Origin: JBOFDK01 sp051650305
Lineage (GTDB): Bacteria > Bacillota > Clostridia > Lachnospirales > Cellulosilyticaceae
DNA length: 58,232 bases
Reading direction: 5' to 3'
NCBI GenBank assembly: GCA_051650305.1
Contig: JBOFIT010000084.1
Coordinates: 1 to 58,232, forward strand
Of this stretch, positions 8,004 through 17,988 are shown one piece after another; position 1 is the stretch's first letter, and each line of letters opens with the position of its first letter. Made by a program: the position numbers and the translations under genes. Under the pieces are notes generated by a model. That model was not told the origin of the DNA. It made no database searches and saw nothing but the letters and a program-made list of their open reading frames with translations.

Positions 8004-9233
8004 TTATTTTTCAGCGAGGTGTTTTGCACATAAGTAAGCCATTGAAAAGGCCGCTTGGATATTGTATCCGCCAGTGTCACCATCTATATCAAGCACTTCT
8101 CCTACAAAGTAAAGCCCTTGGTGCTTGCGACTTTCCATCGTCGTAGGATTCACCTGTTTGAGGGCTATACCACCAGCCGTAACCATCGCAATATGATACC
8201 CACCAAGCCCCGATATATTAAACGGACACTTCGTAAGAAGCGTTACAAGCTTTTCACGTTCTTCTTTGCTCATTCTGGCACAGACTTTATCTTCTTCTAC
8301 ACCTGCAAGACGGCACACAACCGTAGCAACACTTTTGATGATGCCTTGCTCTTTTGTAAGGTAAGTCATGATTTGTTGCTTACCTCTAGGAGGAATATCC
8401 TGTGCAAATTGTTTACGTACTTCTTCGTAAGTCTTAGGATACATCATATTAAGCTCTATTTTGTCTCCCGCCTGGATCCATCTAGTGCTATCTAAGATTA
8501 ATGGACCCGATAAGCCTTTATGTGTGAAGAGCACACTACCTGTACGCTCTAAAAGTTTCTTGTTATCTCGCCAAACACTCATAAAAGCTTCGGGATAGGC
8601 AATGCCAGATACTTCTGCAAAAGCTTTTTCTTGTGTGGTCACATAAGTAAGGGCTGGCTTAGGCTCTACAATCGTATGCCCTAAAGATTCTGCCAAACTA
8701 TAGCCATCACCCGTGGAACCAGTGGTTGGATAAGACTTCCCACCCGTGGCAATAACCACGTGATTACTAAAGTAACGTCCACCATCCTCTGTTTCCACCG
8801 TATAGACACCATCATAAACACTTATACCACTCACTGCTTTTTCATAACTTATCTGCACATTATGTTTTTTGCAATGCAGGAGTAAGGCATCTAGGATTGT
8901 CTGACTTTTATGGGTAATCGGAAAGACCTTACCATTTTCTCTTATTTCAAAACCTACACCATATCCCGTGAAAAATTGCATCGTATCTTTATTTGTATAA
9001 AGAGAGAACGCTTTCTTCAGGAACTTATGATGTTCGCCATACTTCTCAAAAAAGTGAGCCATCTCACCATCATGGGTAAAATTACACTGTCCACTTCCGG
9101 AAATGAGAAGTTTTTTACCTGCTGTTTTATTCTTTTCTAATAAAAGTACTTTTTTATTTCTCTTGCCGATCTCACCAGCTGCTAGTAACCCTGCCGGTCC
9201 AGCTCCTATCACAATGGTATGATACCTAACCAT
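8004..9233 (-). CDS. HI0933/YhiN-family FAD-dependent oxidoreductase
   Basis: This 409-aa flavoprotein has an N-terminal dinucleotide-binding GAGPAG motif (about residue 10), the family-typical 'GKKLLISGSGQCNFTH' stretch near 40-55, the 'VVIATGG' motif, and a C-terminal 'GLYFVGEVLDIDGDTGGYN' FAD motif. The family is often annotated BaiN-like or as an NAD(P)/FAD oxidoreductase; its natural substrate is unknown. I favour the ATG at 9233, with TAAGGAG ten bases upstream. An upstream in-frame ATG at 9254 would overlap the stop of the flippase gene (ATGA). The two genes are transcribed as one unit. Confidence 0.88.
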   Translation of the reverse strand: MVRYHTIVIGAGPAGLLAAGEIGKRNKKVLLLEKNKTAGKKLLISGSGQCNFTHDGEMAHFFEKYGEHHKFLKKAFSLYTNKDTMQFFTGYGVGFEIRENGKVFPITHKSQTILDALLLHCKKHNVQISYEKAVSGISVYDGVYTVETEDGGRYFSNHVVIATGGKSYPTTGSTGDGYSLAESLGHTIVEPKPALTYVTTQEKAFAEVSGIAYPEAFMSVWRDNKKLLERTGSVLFTHKGLSGPLILDSTRWIQAGDKIELNMMYPKTYEEVRKQFAQDIPPRGKQQIMTYLTKEQGIIKSVATVVCRLAGVEEDKVCARMSKEEREKLVTLLTKCPFNISGLGGYHIAMVTAGGIALKQVNPTTMESRKHQGLYFVGEVLDIDGDTGGYNIQAAFSMAYLCAKHLAEK

Positions 9234-9250
9234 CTTATCTATTCTCCTTA

Positions 9251-10927
9251 TCATTTCATCCATCTTGCTAAGTATTTGCCACCTGGCAGACTTCCTACCT
9301 CATCTTTCGTTATGCCACCTATCAACAGCAACACAGTGCCATAAATCCCAACTGCCGCTCCCATCGATACCGCTAACCAAAGGAAGGTGATGGGACTCAC
9401 ATAACAAAGACCTCTAAACAAGCCATAAGCCAAAGCACCCATTAGAATAGCTGCTACTATTGGCTTTACAAATAATTTGTTCCAATCTACTTTCAAATCA
9501 ATGGTTTTCATAAGCGTTCTTAAGTTAAGATACGCATACACACAGTAACAAATCATCGTGCTATACACCACACTATAAATATGCAAGTAAGGAACCATTA
9601 GCAAGATACTATTTAAAACCACTTTAAGCACACAAGCAATCAACGCATTACGTACTGGCACACGTTGTTTACCCATCCCTTGGAGCATACCTCCCGTTAA
9701 CTGAGCAATGGCCATAGGTATAACACCTATAGCTCCTACCATAATGAGTTCACCACCATCAGGGGCTGCACTAAAAAGAATAGGTACGATTTCTTTACCA
9801 AATACCGCAAGCCCAAGTGCTGCCGGGGCTGCAAGAAGCATGCCCGTCTTTAAGAGCATGGTGACTTTACGCCTTAAATCCGCATAATTCTTCAGCATCA
9901 TCGCCCCTGCTATGGCTGGCATTGCTGCTGTGGCTAGTTGCAAAATAATAGAAATTGGTAAGTTAAGTATGGTTACATACTTGGACATATACTGGCCAAT
10001 GAGCTTGCCTGTTATATTATCTGCATCCACCTTCACACTACCTTCTTCATACTTCTGGGATACAGGCACCAAATCTAATTGTCCTTTTTCTTCTAGATAA
10101 GTAATAGACTCTGGTAACTTATCATAAAGCATCTTTTGATCAATGGTCGTCGTTAAAGAAAAAATAGAGCTTGTAAGAAGAATAGGAATAACCAACATTA
10201 GTACTTGCTTTAAAATACTACGCGTTGACTCTTTCTTTACATGAGCACTTTCATTTTCTTCCTTAGCTAACCCATGTAATTTTTTGTAGCCTATTACATA
10301 AATGACACTTAAGAACAGAAGGCTGACTACTGCACCAATTCCCGGTCCCATCGTACTTCCTGTTGCAGAAGCTACAATCCCTCTCGGAATAAGCAGATAC
10401 GCAAGAGCCACACTACATACCGCATTAAAAATCTGCTCAATAACTTGAGAAGTGGCGGATGGAATCATATTACCCATTCCTTGGAAATACCCTCGAATAA
10501 TAGCAATGACAGAAACCACCACAAGCGTCGGTGACAACGCCCTAAGTGGCATGGTAAGCGCTTTATTACCAGTCAAGAAAACGGAAACATTCTCTGCTCC
10601 AAACCATAATGCAACACACGTCGTCAGCCCTATAAGTGTCGAGTAAAATAACGCCACTTTAAAAACACGGTGTGCATCACGATAATTACCTGCTGCGACA
10701 CGTTCCGACACAAGCTTAGAAATAGCCGCCGGCACACCTATGGCTGAAAAAGTAAGCAGCAGTGCATACACACTGTATGCGCCGGAATAAATAGCCATCC
10801 CATCATCGCCTAAGATATTATTGATGGGAATTTTATAAATAAGGCCGATAACCCTGCTTATAAATACAGCAGCAGCTAAAATCATCGCTCCTCTAATCAT
10901 TGCTTGTCCTTTGATTTCTCTATTCAT
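9251..10927 (-). CDS. MOP-superfamily flippase, SpoVB/MurJ-like
   Basis: This 558-aa protein has about 14 transmembrane helices. The N-terminal 'RGAMILAAAVFISRVIGLIYKIPINNILGDDGMAIYSGAY' region is characteristic of the polysaccharide biosynthesis/SpoVB/YtgP branch. An insertion loop near residues 270-310 is predicted outside the membrane. The family flips lipid-linked oligosaccharide or lipid II across the membrane. Members act in vegetative wall synthesis (MurJ/Amj-redundant YtgP) or in the spore cortex (SpoVB), and sequence alone does not decide between them. It is followed directly by the flavoprotein gene. Confidence 0.88.
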   Translation of the reverse strand: MNREIKGQAMIRGAMILAAAVFISRVIGLIYKIPINNILGDDGMAIYSGAYSVYALLLTFSAIGVPAAISKLVSERVAAGNYRDAHRVFKVALFYSTLIGLTTCVALWFGAENVSVFLTGNKALTMPLRALSPTLVVVSVIAIIRGYFQGMGNMIPSATSQVIEQIFNAVCSVALAYLLIPRGIVASATGSTMGPGIGAVVSLLFLSVIYVIGYKKLHGLAKEENESAHVKKESTRSILKQVLMLVIPILLTSSIFSLTTTIDQKMLYDKLPESITYLEEKGQLDLVPVSQKYEEGSVKVDADNITGKLIGQYMSKYVTILNLPISIILQLATAAMPAIAGAMMLKNYADLRRKVTMLLKTGMLLAAPAALGLAVFGKEIVPILFSAAPDGGELIMVGAIGVIPMAIAQLTGGMLQGMGKQRVPVRNALIACVLKVVLNSILLMVPYLHIYSVVYSTMICYCVYAYLNLRTLMKTIDLKVDWNKLFVKPIVAAILMGALAYGLFRGLCYVSPITFLWLAVSMGAAVGIYGTVLLLIGGITKDEVGSLPGGKYLARWMK

Positions 10928-10969
10928 TTTTCACCTATATTCACTTTCTACTATCGTATTATCCTATGT

Positions 10970-10998
10970 ATTATACCCCACAAACGCTGGACTGTATA
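10970..10998 (-). promoter_or_regulatory. Promoter of the flippase gene
   Basis: Minus strand TATACA (10993-10998), 17-nt spacer, perfect TATAAT (10970-10975), about 43 nt before the start codon. Confidence 0.5.
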
Positions 10999-11023
10999 GA
11001 GTCTAGGTATTTGTAGGCAAAAA

Positions 11024-11053
11024 AATAAAGCTCAGGAAATCCTAAGCTTTATT
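11024..11053 (-). terminator. Intrinsic terminator after pgsA
   Basis: An AATAAAGCT/AGCTTTATT stem with inner AGG/CCT pairs overlaps the pgsA stop codon, followed by a minus-strand T-run. Confidence 0.75.
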
Positions 11054-11609
11054 TTACTTGAAGCACTTGACGGTTCTGCCAAATGTACTGTGCACCAGAT
11101 ACAATAGTCAATACAAGTGCCGCATAAGCTAATACGATAGCTAACAGCTGCCACATTGGGTGACTAATCGGTGTAAGGTACACGATAATCATAGCCATCT
11201 GTAAGACTGTCTTTATTTTACCTAATTGATTGGCTGCAATAACCACATTGTCAGTAGCTGCTACAAGTCTTATGCCTGATATGGTAAACTCACGTAGTAA
11301 GATAACTACAACAATCCAAGCTGGTAGTACCCCTGCTGGTAATACATCTGCTTTATCAACAATAGCAATCATCGCTGCTGTTACAAGCATCTTATCCGCT
11401 AATGGGTCCATAAACTTGCCTAGATTCGTCACAAGATTATGCTTTCTAGCTAAGTACCCATCTAAAAAATCAGTAAAGCTAGCTATTACGAAAACAACCA
11501 AGCTACTCCATAAGGATACTTCTAAAGCTACCCCTGGCATCCATATAAGTGCCATAAATACAAAAACAAGTACAACGCGTCCCACTGTCAATTTATTTGC
11601 TATATTCAT
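11049..11609 (-). CDS. pgsA: CDP-diacylglycerol–glycerol-3-phosphate 3-phosphatidyltransferase
   Basis: This roughly 186-aa membrane enzyme makes phosphatidylglycerol phosphate, the first step of anionic lipid synthesis. The CDP-alcohol phosphatidyltransferase signature D-x2-DG-x2-AR-x8-G-x3-D-x3-D is complete (DFLDGYLAR ... GKFMDPLAD). N-terminal 'NIANKLTVGRV' matches the typical 'NIPNxLTxxRi' opening. The start is set at the ATG 11609, with AGGGG nine bases upstream; the ATG at 11618 lies too close to that site. It follows rimO by about 26 nt, as in many Firmicutes where rimO and pgsA are neighbours. Confidence 0.95.
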   Translation of the reverse strand: MNIANKLTVGRVVLVFVFMALIWMPGVALEVSLWSSLVVFVIASFTDFLDGYLARKHNLVTNLGKFMDPLADKMLVTAAMIAIVDKADVLPAGVLPAWIVVVILLREFTISGIRLVAATDNVVIAANQLGKIKTVLQMAMIIVYLTPISHPMWQLLAIVLAYAALVLTIVSGAQYIWQNRQVLQVK

Positions 11610-11635
11610 TCCCAACATCCCCTGTCTTTTTTGGT

Positions 11636-12997
11636 CTACTTACATTGACTAACACTTTCTTCATCAATGATTTCACCAATTAAGTCATAATCATTTGCAT
11701 CAATAATACGTACATCCACGTAATCACCAGAGATTAATTCACCTTCAAATTCTATGAATACTTGTCCATCAATTTCAGGTGCATCTTGGTACGTACGTCC
11801 GATATATACTTCTTCTTCTGATAACTTACCTTCGATAAGAACACGCATTTCACGTCCTACTTTTTCACGTGTAAGTTCTTCTGAAATCGTATGTTGTAAT
11901 TCCATGATGATATCTTTACGCTGGATTTTTACTTCTTCGTCAATTTGATCCGGAAGTTTAGCTGCTGGTGTATCTTCTTCTTGTGAGTAAGTAAAGACAC
12001 CTAGACGATCAAATCGCATATCTTTTACAAAGTTATACATCACTTCAAAGTCTTCTTCTGTCTCTCCAGGGAAACCTACAATAAGTGTTGTACGAATCGC
12101 AATACCTGGTACACGCGCTCTTAACTTATCCATTTTTTCTCTTAAGTCTTCATTGGTGCTTTTTCTTGCCATACGCTTAAGCACTGGATTTGCTGCATGT
12201 TGGATAGGCATATCTAAGTACTTGCATACTTTATCATTTGTCGCTATTTCTTCGATAAGTTCATCTGTTAAGTTTTCTGGGTAGCAGTAAAGAATACGAA
12301 TCCATTCGATACCTTCTACACTACTTAACTCACGTAGAAGTGTCACGAGGTTTGTATCACCTTCTAAGTCACTTCCGTAACGTGTGGTATCTTGTGCAAC
12401 TAAGATTAACTCTGATACGCCGTCTTTAGCAAGCTTTTCAGCTTCTTTCTTAAGTTGTGCTAAAGGTCTACTTCTGTATTTCCCTCTTAATTTAGGAATG
12501 ATACAGTACGTACACTTATTGTCGCAGCCTTCTGCAATTTTCATATAAGCAAAGTAACCTGCTGTTGTAAGAATACGAGGCATATCCTCTAAGTGCTCAC
12601 GGTCAATGGTATCAAACTGCTTTACTTTCACACCTTTTTCAGTAAGTACTTGTGTAGCAATCGCTACGATTTTATCGTATGAAGTCGTTCCGACTACGGC
12701 ATCTACTTCTGGTAATTCTGCTAAAATCTCATCTGGATAACGCTGTGCCATACACCCTGTAACAATAAGGGCCTTACACACACCTGTTTCTTTGTAGCGC
12801 GCTACTTCTAAAATTTGGTCGATACTTTCTTGTTTAGCATCTTCAATAAAACAACATGTATTAACGACAAGTACCTCTGCCTTAGACTCATCACCTACAA
12901 GCTGGAAACCTGCCTCGTGTAATAAACCTAGCATATGCTCACTGTCTACTAAATTTTTGTCACATCCTAAAGATACAAATGCTACTGTATTTGTCAA
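11636..12997 (-). CDS. rimO: Ribosomal protein S12 methylthiotransferase RimO
   Basis: This 453-aa radical-SAM enzyme adds a methylthio group to the conserved Asp of ribosomal protein S12. The N-terminal UPF0004 domain has Cys12, Cys48 and Cys82 for one Fe-S cluster. The radical-SAM motif CxxxCxxC is Cys158, Cys162, Cys165 (GCDNKCTYC). A TRAM domain ends the protein (about 380-445). The start appears to be a TTG at 12997, with AAGGAG nine bases upstream; there is no in-frame ATG nearby. Opening 'VAFVSLGCDKNLVDSE' is diagnostic of RimO rather than MiaB. Confidence 0.95.
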   Translation of the reverse strand: MTNTVAFVSLGCDKNLVDSEHMLGLLHEAGFQLVGDESKAEVLVVNTCCFIEDAKQESIDQILEVARYKETGVCKALIVTGCMAQRYPDEILAELPEVDAVVGTTSYDKIVAIATQVLTEKGVKVKQFDTIDREHLEDMPRILTTAGYFAYMKIAEGCDNKCTYCIIPKLRGKYRSRPLAQLKKEAEKLAKDGVSELILVAQDTTRYGSDLEGDTNLVTLLRELSSVEGIEWIRILYCYPENLTDELIEEIATNDKVCKYLDMPIQHAANPVLKRMARKSTNEDLREKMDKLRARVPGIAIRTTLIVGFPGETEEDFEVMYNFVKDMRFDRLGVFTYSQEEDTPAAKLPDQIDEEVKIQRKDIIMELQHTISEELTREKVGREMRVLIEGKLSEEEVYIGRTYQDAPEIDGQVFIEFEGELISGDYVDVRIIDANDYDLIGEIIDEESVSQCK

Positions 12998-13014
12998 AAT
13001 AAAAATCTCCTTCC

Positions 13015-13860
13015 TTATTTACAAGCTGCCTTCACACAATTGTTCATAAGCATAGCGATAGTCATAGGACCTACACCTTTTGGTACAGGTGTTATATAGC
13101 TTGCAATGCCTTGACAAGATTCAAAATCCACATCTCCGCATAGCTTGCCTTCTTCATCTCTATTCATCCCTACGTCCATAACAACTGCGCCTTCTTTAAG
13201 CATGTGGCCTTTAATAAGTTTTGCCACACCTACGGCAGCTACAACAATGTCTGCTTGTTGTAATTCTTCTGTTAAATTTTGTGTTCTCGAATGACACATA
13301 GTTACTGTACCATGTTCTTGCAATAAAAGCAAACTCATTGGCTTACCAACGATATTACTTCTACCTACTACTACACATTTTTTACCTGCAATTTCAATCT
13401 GATAGCGTTTTAAGAGTTCCATCACCCCTGCTGGTGTACAGCATACAAAGCCGTCCATCCCTACACACAAAGCACCCATACTTTCTACATGGAAGCCATC
13501 CACATCTTTTTGTGGTGAAATCGCATGGATGACTTTTTTCTCATCGATATGCTTTGGTAATGGTAGCTGTACAAGTATACCATGCACATTCACATCTTCA
13601 TTAAGTGTCGTTACTAACTCAAGTAAACTTTCTTCACTTGTCTCTGCTGGCAACTCATAGGAAAAGGATTTAATACCTATGTATTCACAAGCTTTTTTCT
13701 TATTATTCACATAGACTTTGGATGCACTATTCTCGCCCACTAATACCACTGCAAGGCCTGGTGTGATCCCCTCATCTTTAAGCTTCGTAACTTTTTCTTT
13801 CAGCTCATCTTTAATTTGGTTTGAAACGCCTAAACCATCTATTATTTTTGTCTCTATCAT
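13015..13860 (-). CDS. folD: Bifunctional methylene-THF dehydrogenase/methenyl-THF cyclohydrolase
   Basis: This 281-aa FolD interconverts 5,10-methylene-THF and 10-formyl-THF. Visible motifs are 'VGENSASKVYVNNKKKACEYIGI' (YxxxK catalytic region), 'GILVQLPLPKHI', 'PQKDVDGFH', 'CTPAGVMELL', 'VVGRSNIVGKP' for NAD(P), and 'VPKGVGPMTIAMLM'. The ATG at 13860 has GAGGGGTG upstream, better than the frame to 13875. It sits 30 nt after fhs, forming a one-carbon operon with it. Confidence 0.96.
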   Translation of the reverse strand: MIETKIIDGLGVSNQIKDELKEKVTKLKDEGITPGLAVVLVGENSASKVYVNNKKKACEYIGIKSFSYELPAETSEESLLELVTTLNEDVNVHGILVQLPLPKHIDEKKVIHAISPQKDVDGFHVESMGALCVGMDGFVCCTPAGVMELLKRYQIEIAGKKCVVVGRSNIVGKPMSLLLLQEHGTVTMCHSRTQNLTEELQQADIVVAAVGVAKLIKGHMLKEGAVVMDVGMNRDEEGKLCGDVDFESCQGIASYITPVPKGVGPMTIAMLMNNCVKAACK

Positions 13861-13890
13861 ACATACACCCCTCATTAATCTCTCTTTATG

Positions 13891-15564
13891 TTAGAACAGA
13901 CCTGTAACCACACCACTACCATCAATATCGATAGCTTCTGCGGCTGGCTTCTTTGGTAAACCAGGCATCGTCATGACACTTCCTGTCAATGCAACGATAA
14001 AGCCTGCACCTGCTGATATTCTAACTTCTCTTATAGTTGTTGTAAAGCCCTCAGGTCTTCCAAGTGCTTTTGGATCATCTGATAACGAATATTGATTTTT
14101 AGCCATACATACTGGCAGATGACTAAGACCTAGTTCATTAATCTTAGCGATGATCTTCTTAGCAGCTGGTTCAATCTTAACATCTGCTGCACCATAAATT
14201 TCTGTCGCAATGGTTCGAATCTTATCTTCAACACTTAGCTCATCTTTATAGAGGAACTCAAAGTTACTTTCTTTTGTATCTAATACTTCTACTAATTTTT
14301 CTGCTAATAGAACGCCACCTTTGCCACCATGTTCCCATACTGTAGCTGGTGCAAAGTCCGCACCTAGGCTATGACAATGTGCTTCCACATAAGCTATCTC
14401 TTTTTCTGTATCTGTCACAAATTGATTGAGGGTTACAACTACTGGCACACCGTATTTTTGAAGATTTTCAATATGCTTTTCTAAGTTACTAATCCCCTTC
14501 TCTAATGCTTCAATACTTTCTTCTTTTAAATCTTCTTTAGCCATGCCACCATTGTATTTAAGGGCACGAATCGTTGTCACAAGCACAACTGCATCTGGCT
14601 TAAGATCTGCTTTTCTACACTTGATATCTAAGAATTTCTCCGCTCCTAAGTCTGCACCGAATCCTGCTTCCGTTACGACGATATCCCCTAGTTTAAGTGC
14701 TAACTTTGTCCCACGAACGCTATTACATCCATGTGCAATATTTGCAAAAGGACCACCATGCATAATAACCGGTGTATTTTCAAGGGTTTGTACAAGATTT
14801 GGATTGATCGCATCTTTTAAAAGTGTCGCCATCGCACCTTGAGCATTTAAATCTCTTGCTGTAACAGGCTTCCCGTCAAAACTATACCCAATAATAATGT
14901 TTGCAATCTTTTCTTTAAGATCCACTAAATCATTGGCAAGGCAAAGGATTGCCATAATTTCTGAGGCAACTGTAATCATAAAGCCGTCTTGACGTGGCAT
15001 ACCATTAATCGGTCCCCCAAGTCCTACAACGATATCTCTTAACGCACGGTCATTTAAATCCACGCAGCGTTTCCAAGTAATCGTTCTCAAATCAATACCT
15101 AGTTGATTTCCATGATGAATGTGATTATCAATCATAGAAGCAAGTAGATTATTAGCAGCACCAATAGCATGAATATCCCCGGTAAAATGAAGATTTATAT
15201 CTTCCATAGGCACCACTTGGCTATAGCCACCACCTGCTGCACCACCTTTGATCCCCATACAAGGCCCTAGTGAAGGTTCGCGAAGGGCAATCAGTGCATT
15301 CTTTCCAATCTGGCATAAAGCTTGTCCAAGCCCTACTGTAATCGTTGTTTTGCCTTCACCTGCTGGTGTAGGGTTGGTAGCTGTCACAAGTACAAGTTTA
15401 CCATCTTTTTTATCTTTTACTTTTTCAAATAAGTCATTACTTAACTTTGCTTTGTATTTTCCATAGTGTTCTAGGTCATCTGCATCAATACCTGCTTTTT
15501 CAGCCACCTCAGTAATATGTACTAACTTTGCTTCTTGTGCGATTTCAATATCTGACTTAAACAT
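13891..15564 (-). CDS. fhs: Formate–tetrahydrofolate ligase
   Basis: This 557-aa enzyme uses ATP to join formate to THF, giving 10-formyl-THF for FolD. It has the P-loop 'TPAGEGKTT' near residue 66, 'REPSLGPCMGIKGGAAGGGYSQV', 'LRTITWKRCVDLNDR' and 'MPGLPKKPAA' near the end. Length is normal for the family. AAGGAGG precedes two tandem ATGs (15567 and 15564); the second has better spacing. The start overlaps the ftsK stop in an ATGATGA context, so translation is probably coupled. It is typical of acetogenic or purinolytic Clostridia, but other pathway genes are not in view. Confidence 0.97.
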   Translation of the reverse strand: MFKSDIEIAQEAKLVHITEVAEKAGIDADDLEHYGKYKAKLSNDLFEKVKDKKDGKLVLVTATNPTPAGEGKTTITVGLGQALCQIGKNALIALREPSLGPCMGIKGGAAGGGYSQVVPMEDINLHFTGDIHAIGAANNLLASMIDNHIHHGNQLGIDLRTITWKRCVDLNDRALRDIVVGLGGPINGMPRQDGFMITVASEIMAILCLANDLVDLKEKIANIIIGYSFDGKPVTARDLNAQGAMATLLKDAINPNLVQTLENTPVIMHGGPFANIAHGCNSVRGTKLALKLGDIVVTEAGFGADLGAEKFLDIKCRKADLKPDAVVLVTTIRALKYNGGMAKEDLKEESIEALEKGISNLEKHIENLQKYGVPVVVTLNQFVTDTEKEIAYVEAHCHSLGADFAPATVWEHGGKGGVLLAEKLVEVLDTKESNFEFLYKDELSVEDKIRTIATEIYGAADVKIEPAAKKIIAKINELGLSHLPVCMAKNQYSLSDDPKALGRPEGFTTTIREVRISAGAGFIVALTGSVMTMPGLPKKPAAEAIDIDGSGVVTGLF

Positions 15565-17873
15565 CATTCTTCCTCCTTGTGTGTAATGGTTTGTAATACT
15601 TTTCTTGGTTTACTTCCTTCATCCGGTCCTACGATACCTCTGGCTTCTAATGCTTCCATCAGACGTGAGGCACGATTGAATCCTATGCGGAAATAACGTT
15701 GTAACATAGAAATAGAAAGCTTGTCCTTTCCAACAGTAAGTTGAATGGCTTCATGGATAAGTTCATCCTCTTCTTGACCTTCTATTTGAACAGCTGGGGT
15801 AGCAATACTCTCCATGATAGCTTCTTCATATTGCACCTCGCCAGTTTGTTTCACTGCTTCTACGATACTTTCTACTTCTTTATCAGAAATAAAAGCCCCT
15901 TGTATACGGATTGGTTTAGATTCCCCTACTGGGTAAAATAACATATCCCCTTTTCCAAGTAATTTCTCAGCACCATTCATATCTAGAATTGTGCGTGAGT
16001 CAATCCCAGAAGATACTGCAAAGGCTAATCTTGAAGGGATATTCGCTTTAATAACACCTGTAATAACGTCAACGGATGGTCTCTGGGTAGCAATAACCAA
16101 GTGAATCCCCGCTGCACGTGCCATTTGTGCTAGACGACAAATAGCATCTTCAACTTCTTTTGCAGCCGTCATCATAAGGTCTGCAAGCTCATCTATAATA
16201 ATAATAATATTGGGCATCTTCAAGGTCTCATCGACCATTTTCCCATTATAGCCTTTCATATCACGTACATTGTTTTCTGCAAATAACTGATAGCGCTTAG
16301 TCATTTCATTGACAGCCCAGCTCAGTGCACCTGCAGCTTTCTTAGGATCTGTCACCACGGGTATCATCAGATGAGGGATGCCGTTATAGACATTAAGTTC
16401 TACAACTTTAGGGTCAATCATAATGAGTTTAACTTCCGATGGCTTCGCCTTATATAAAATACTCGTAATCAAGGTATTGATACATACACTCTTCCCTGAA
16501 CCTGTAGCACCTGCAATAAGCATATGTGGCATTCTACCGATGTCTGTAATGATTGGCTTCCCTGCGATATCTCTCCCTAATGCAAAAGCAAGCTTAGATG
16601 GGAATGCTACAAACTGATCTGTATCAATGACTTCTCTTAAATACACCACTTCACTATTTTCATTAGGCACTTCAATGCCTACAGCTGCTTTTCCAGGAAT
16701 AGGCGCTTCTATACGTATCCCTGACGCTGCTAAATTCAATGCAATGTCATCTGCTAAGTTAACAATTTTGCTTACCTTGACACCTTGCTTTGGCTGAAGC
16801 TCATATCTGGTAACCGTAGGCCCTTGATTAATTTCTGTCACTTTTGCCTCCACACCAAAGCTCATAAGTGTATCTTCTAGCTTTTTGGCATGTGCTAATG
16901 AATCTCTGGAACTTATTTTACTATTTCCTTTTGTTTCTTTTTTATGTAGTAATTCAACAGATGGGTAAGTATAAACACAGTTCGCTTGCTCGCTGGCTGC
17001 TATTTCCTCCCACGTTTTTTGAAGCTCTTCTTTATTAACCTTTTCTTTGGGTGCTTTTTGAATATCGCCCTCAGTCCGTGGATGATTCACTTCATCGGTA
17101 GCTGCACTTTCTTCTATCCAATTACCTGCTGCATTACTTTCACCACTATGGTTGATAATAATAGGCGGATGTTCAAACCCACTTTCTGACGGTTTATTCG
17201 CTTCAGCTTCTTTTATAACTTCTTTTTTCTCTTGCTTTTTGGATTCTTTCTTCTGCTGTTTACTTAATGCCCGTGCTTCACGTTGTTGGGCACGACTTTC
17301 GTCCCATGCACCTTTTAGGTGCTGCACACTCTTAATGACTTTTTCTTGCAACCATGAGAACAGTGGAAATTGCGTGACCACTACAAGCCATACACCTAAT
17401 AAAACCGCTAGTAAAATGTACGTCCCATAAAGTCCTAGTAATTGAAGTAAGGCTGATGCAACAACTGCACCAAACCATCCACCATTGCTCCATGCACCTA
17501 AACGTATATAATCAAAACTCATAAGTGATAAATAAGTATCTTGTCCGTACTGAACTAAGTGAAAAAATACCATAACCATCGTCATCAGTGGTACGATACA
17601 CTGTATGCTTAGTGTTATCTTTTTAAAGTCTGCTTTTATATAAAGAGCCCCTAGTCCGACACCTATAAAGGGAAGTATATAACCACCTACACCAAATAAA
17701 CCTACAAATAACGTTCTGATCCCCTCTCCTATCATACCCACTTGATCGGTAAACAAGCTTGCTAATACAAGGATTGCCAAACCAATAATGCAAATGCCTA
17801 TCATTTCTGTAAACAAATCGACACTGGCTGTTTTCTTTTTTTTCTTATTTTTAGTTGTCGTTTTCTTTTTCAT
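15564..17873 (-). CDS. ftsK: DNA translocase FtsK/SpoIIIE
   Basis: This 769-aa protein has four N-terminal transmembrane helices (about 20-180), a charged linker (about 190-300) and the RecA-like motor: FtsK alpha region, Walker A GATGSGKS, Walker B-like 'NIIIIIDELADLMM', 'ARAAGIHLVIATQRPSVDVITG'. A C-terminal winged-helix gamma domain (about 700-760, LQRYFRIGFNRASRLMEAL) recognises oriented chromosomal sequences. It pumps DNA across the division or sporulation septum. It follows ylzJ and tepA as in Bacillus, which supports the SpoIIIE-like assignment. Start ATG 17873 has GGGGGGAG upstream. Confidence 0.95.
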   Translation of the reverse strand: MKKKTTTKNKKKKKTASVDLFTEMIGICIIGLAILVLASLFTDQVGMIGEGIRTLFVGLFGVGGYILPFIGVGLGALYIKADFKKITLSIQCIVPLMTMVMVFFHLVQYGQDTYLSLMSFDYIRLGAWSNGGWFGAVVASALLQLLGLYGTYILLAVLLGVWLVVVTQFPLFSWLQEKVIKSVQHLKGAWDESRAQQREARALSKQQKKESKKQEKKEVIKEAEANKPSESGFEHPPIIINHSGESNAAGNWIEESAATDEVNHPRTEGDIQKAPKEKVNKEELQKTWEEIAASEQANCVYTYPSVELLHKKETKGNSKISSRDSLAHAKKLEDTLMSFGVEAKVTEINQGPTVTRYELQPKQGVKVSKIVNLADDIALNLAASGIRIEAPIPGKAAVGIEVPNENSEVVYLREVIDTDQFVAFPSKLAFALGRDIAGKPIITDIGRMPHMLIAGATGSGKSVCINTLITSILYKAKPSEVKLIMIDPKVVELNVYNGIPHLMIPVVTDPKKAAGALSWAVNEMTKRYQLFAENNVRDMKGYNGKMVDETLKMPNIIIIIDELADLMMTAAKEVEDAICRLAQMARAAGIHLVIATQRPSVDVITGVIKANIPSRLAFAVSSGIDSRTILDMNGAEKLLGKGDMLFYPVGESKPIRIQGAFISDKEVESIVEAVKQTGEVQYEEAIMESIATPAVQIEGQEEDELIHEAIQLTVGKDKLSISMLQRYFRIGFNRASRLMEALEARGIVGPDEGSKPRKVLQTITHKEEE

Positions 17874-17935
17874 AAAATATCTCCCCCCTTATCTAGTCTT
17901 CGAATCGACACGACCATTGTTTTTATAACTTTGCA

Positions 17936-17967
17936 CTAAAAAATAGATGTGCTTTTGCACATCTATT
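17936..17967 (-). terminator. Intrinsic terminator between ylzJ and ftsK
   Basis: AATAGATGTGC / GCACATCTATT stem with TTTT loop, and a T-run on the minus strand. It lies in the gap after ylzJ. Confidence 0.8.
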
Positions 17968-17988
17968 ATTATAGCATTTTTTGATAAA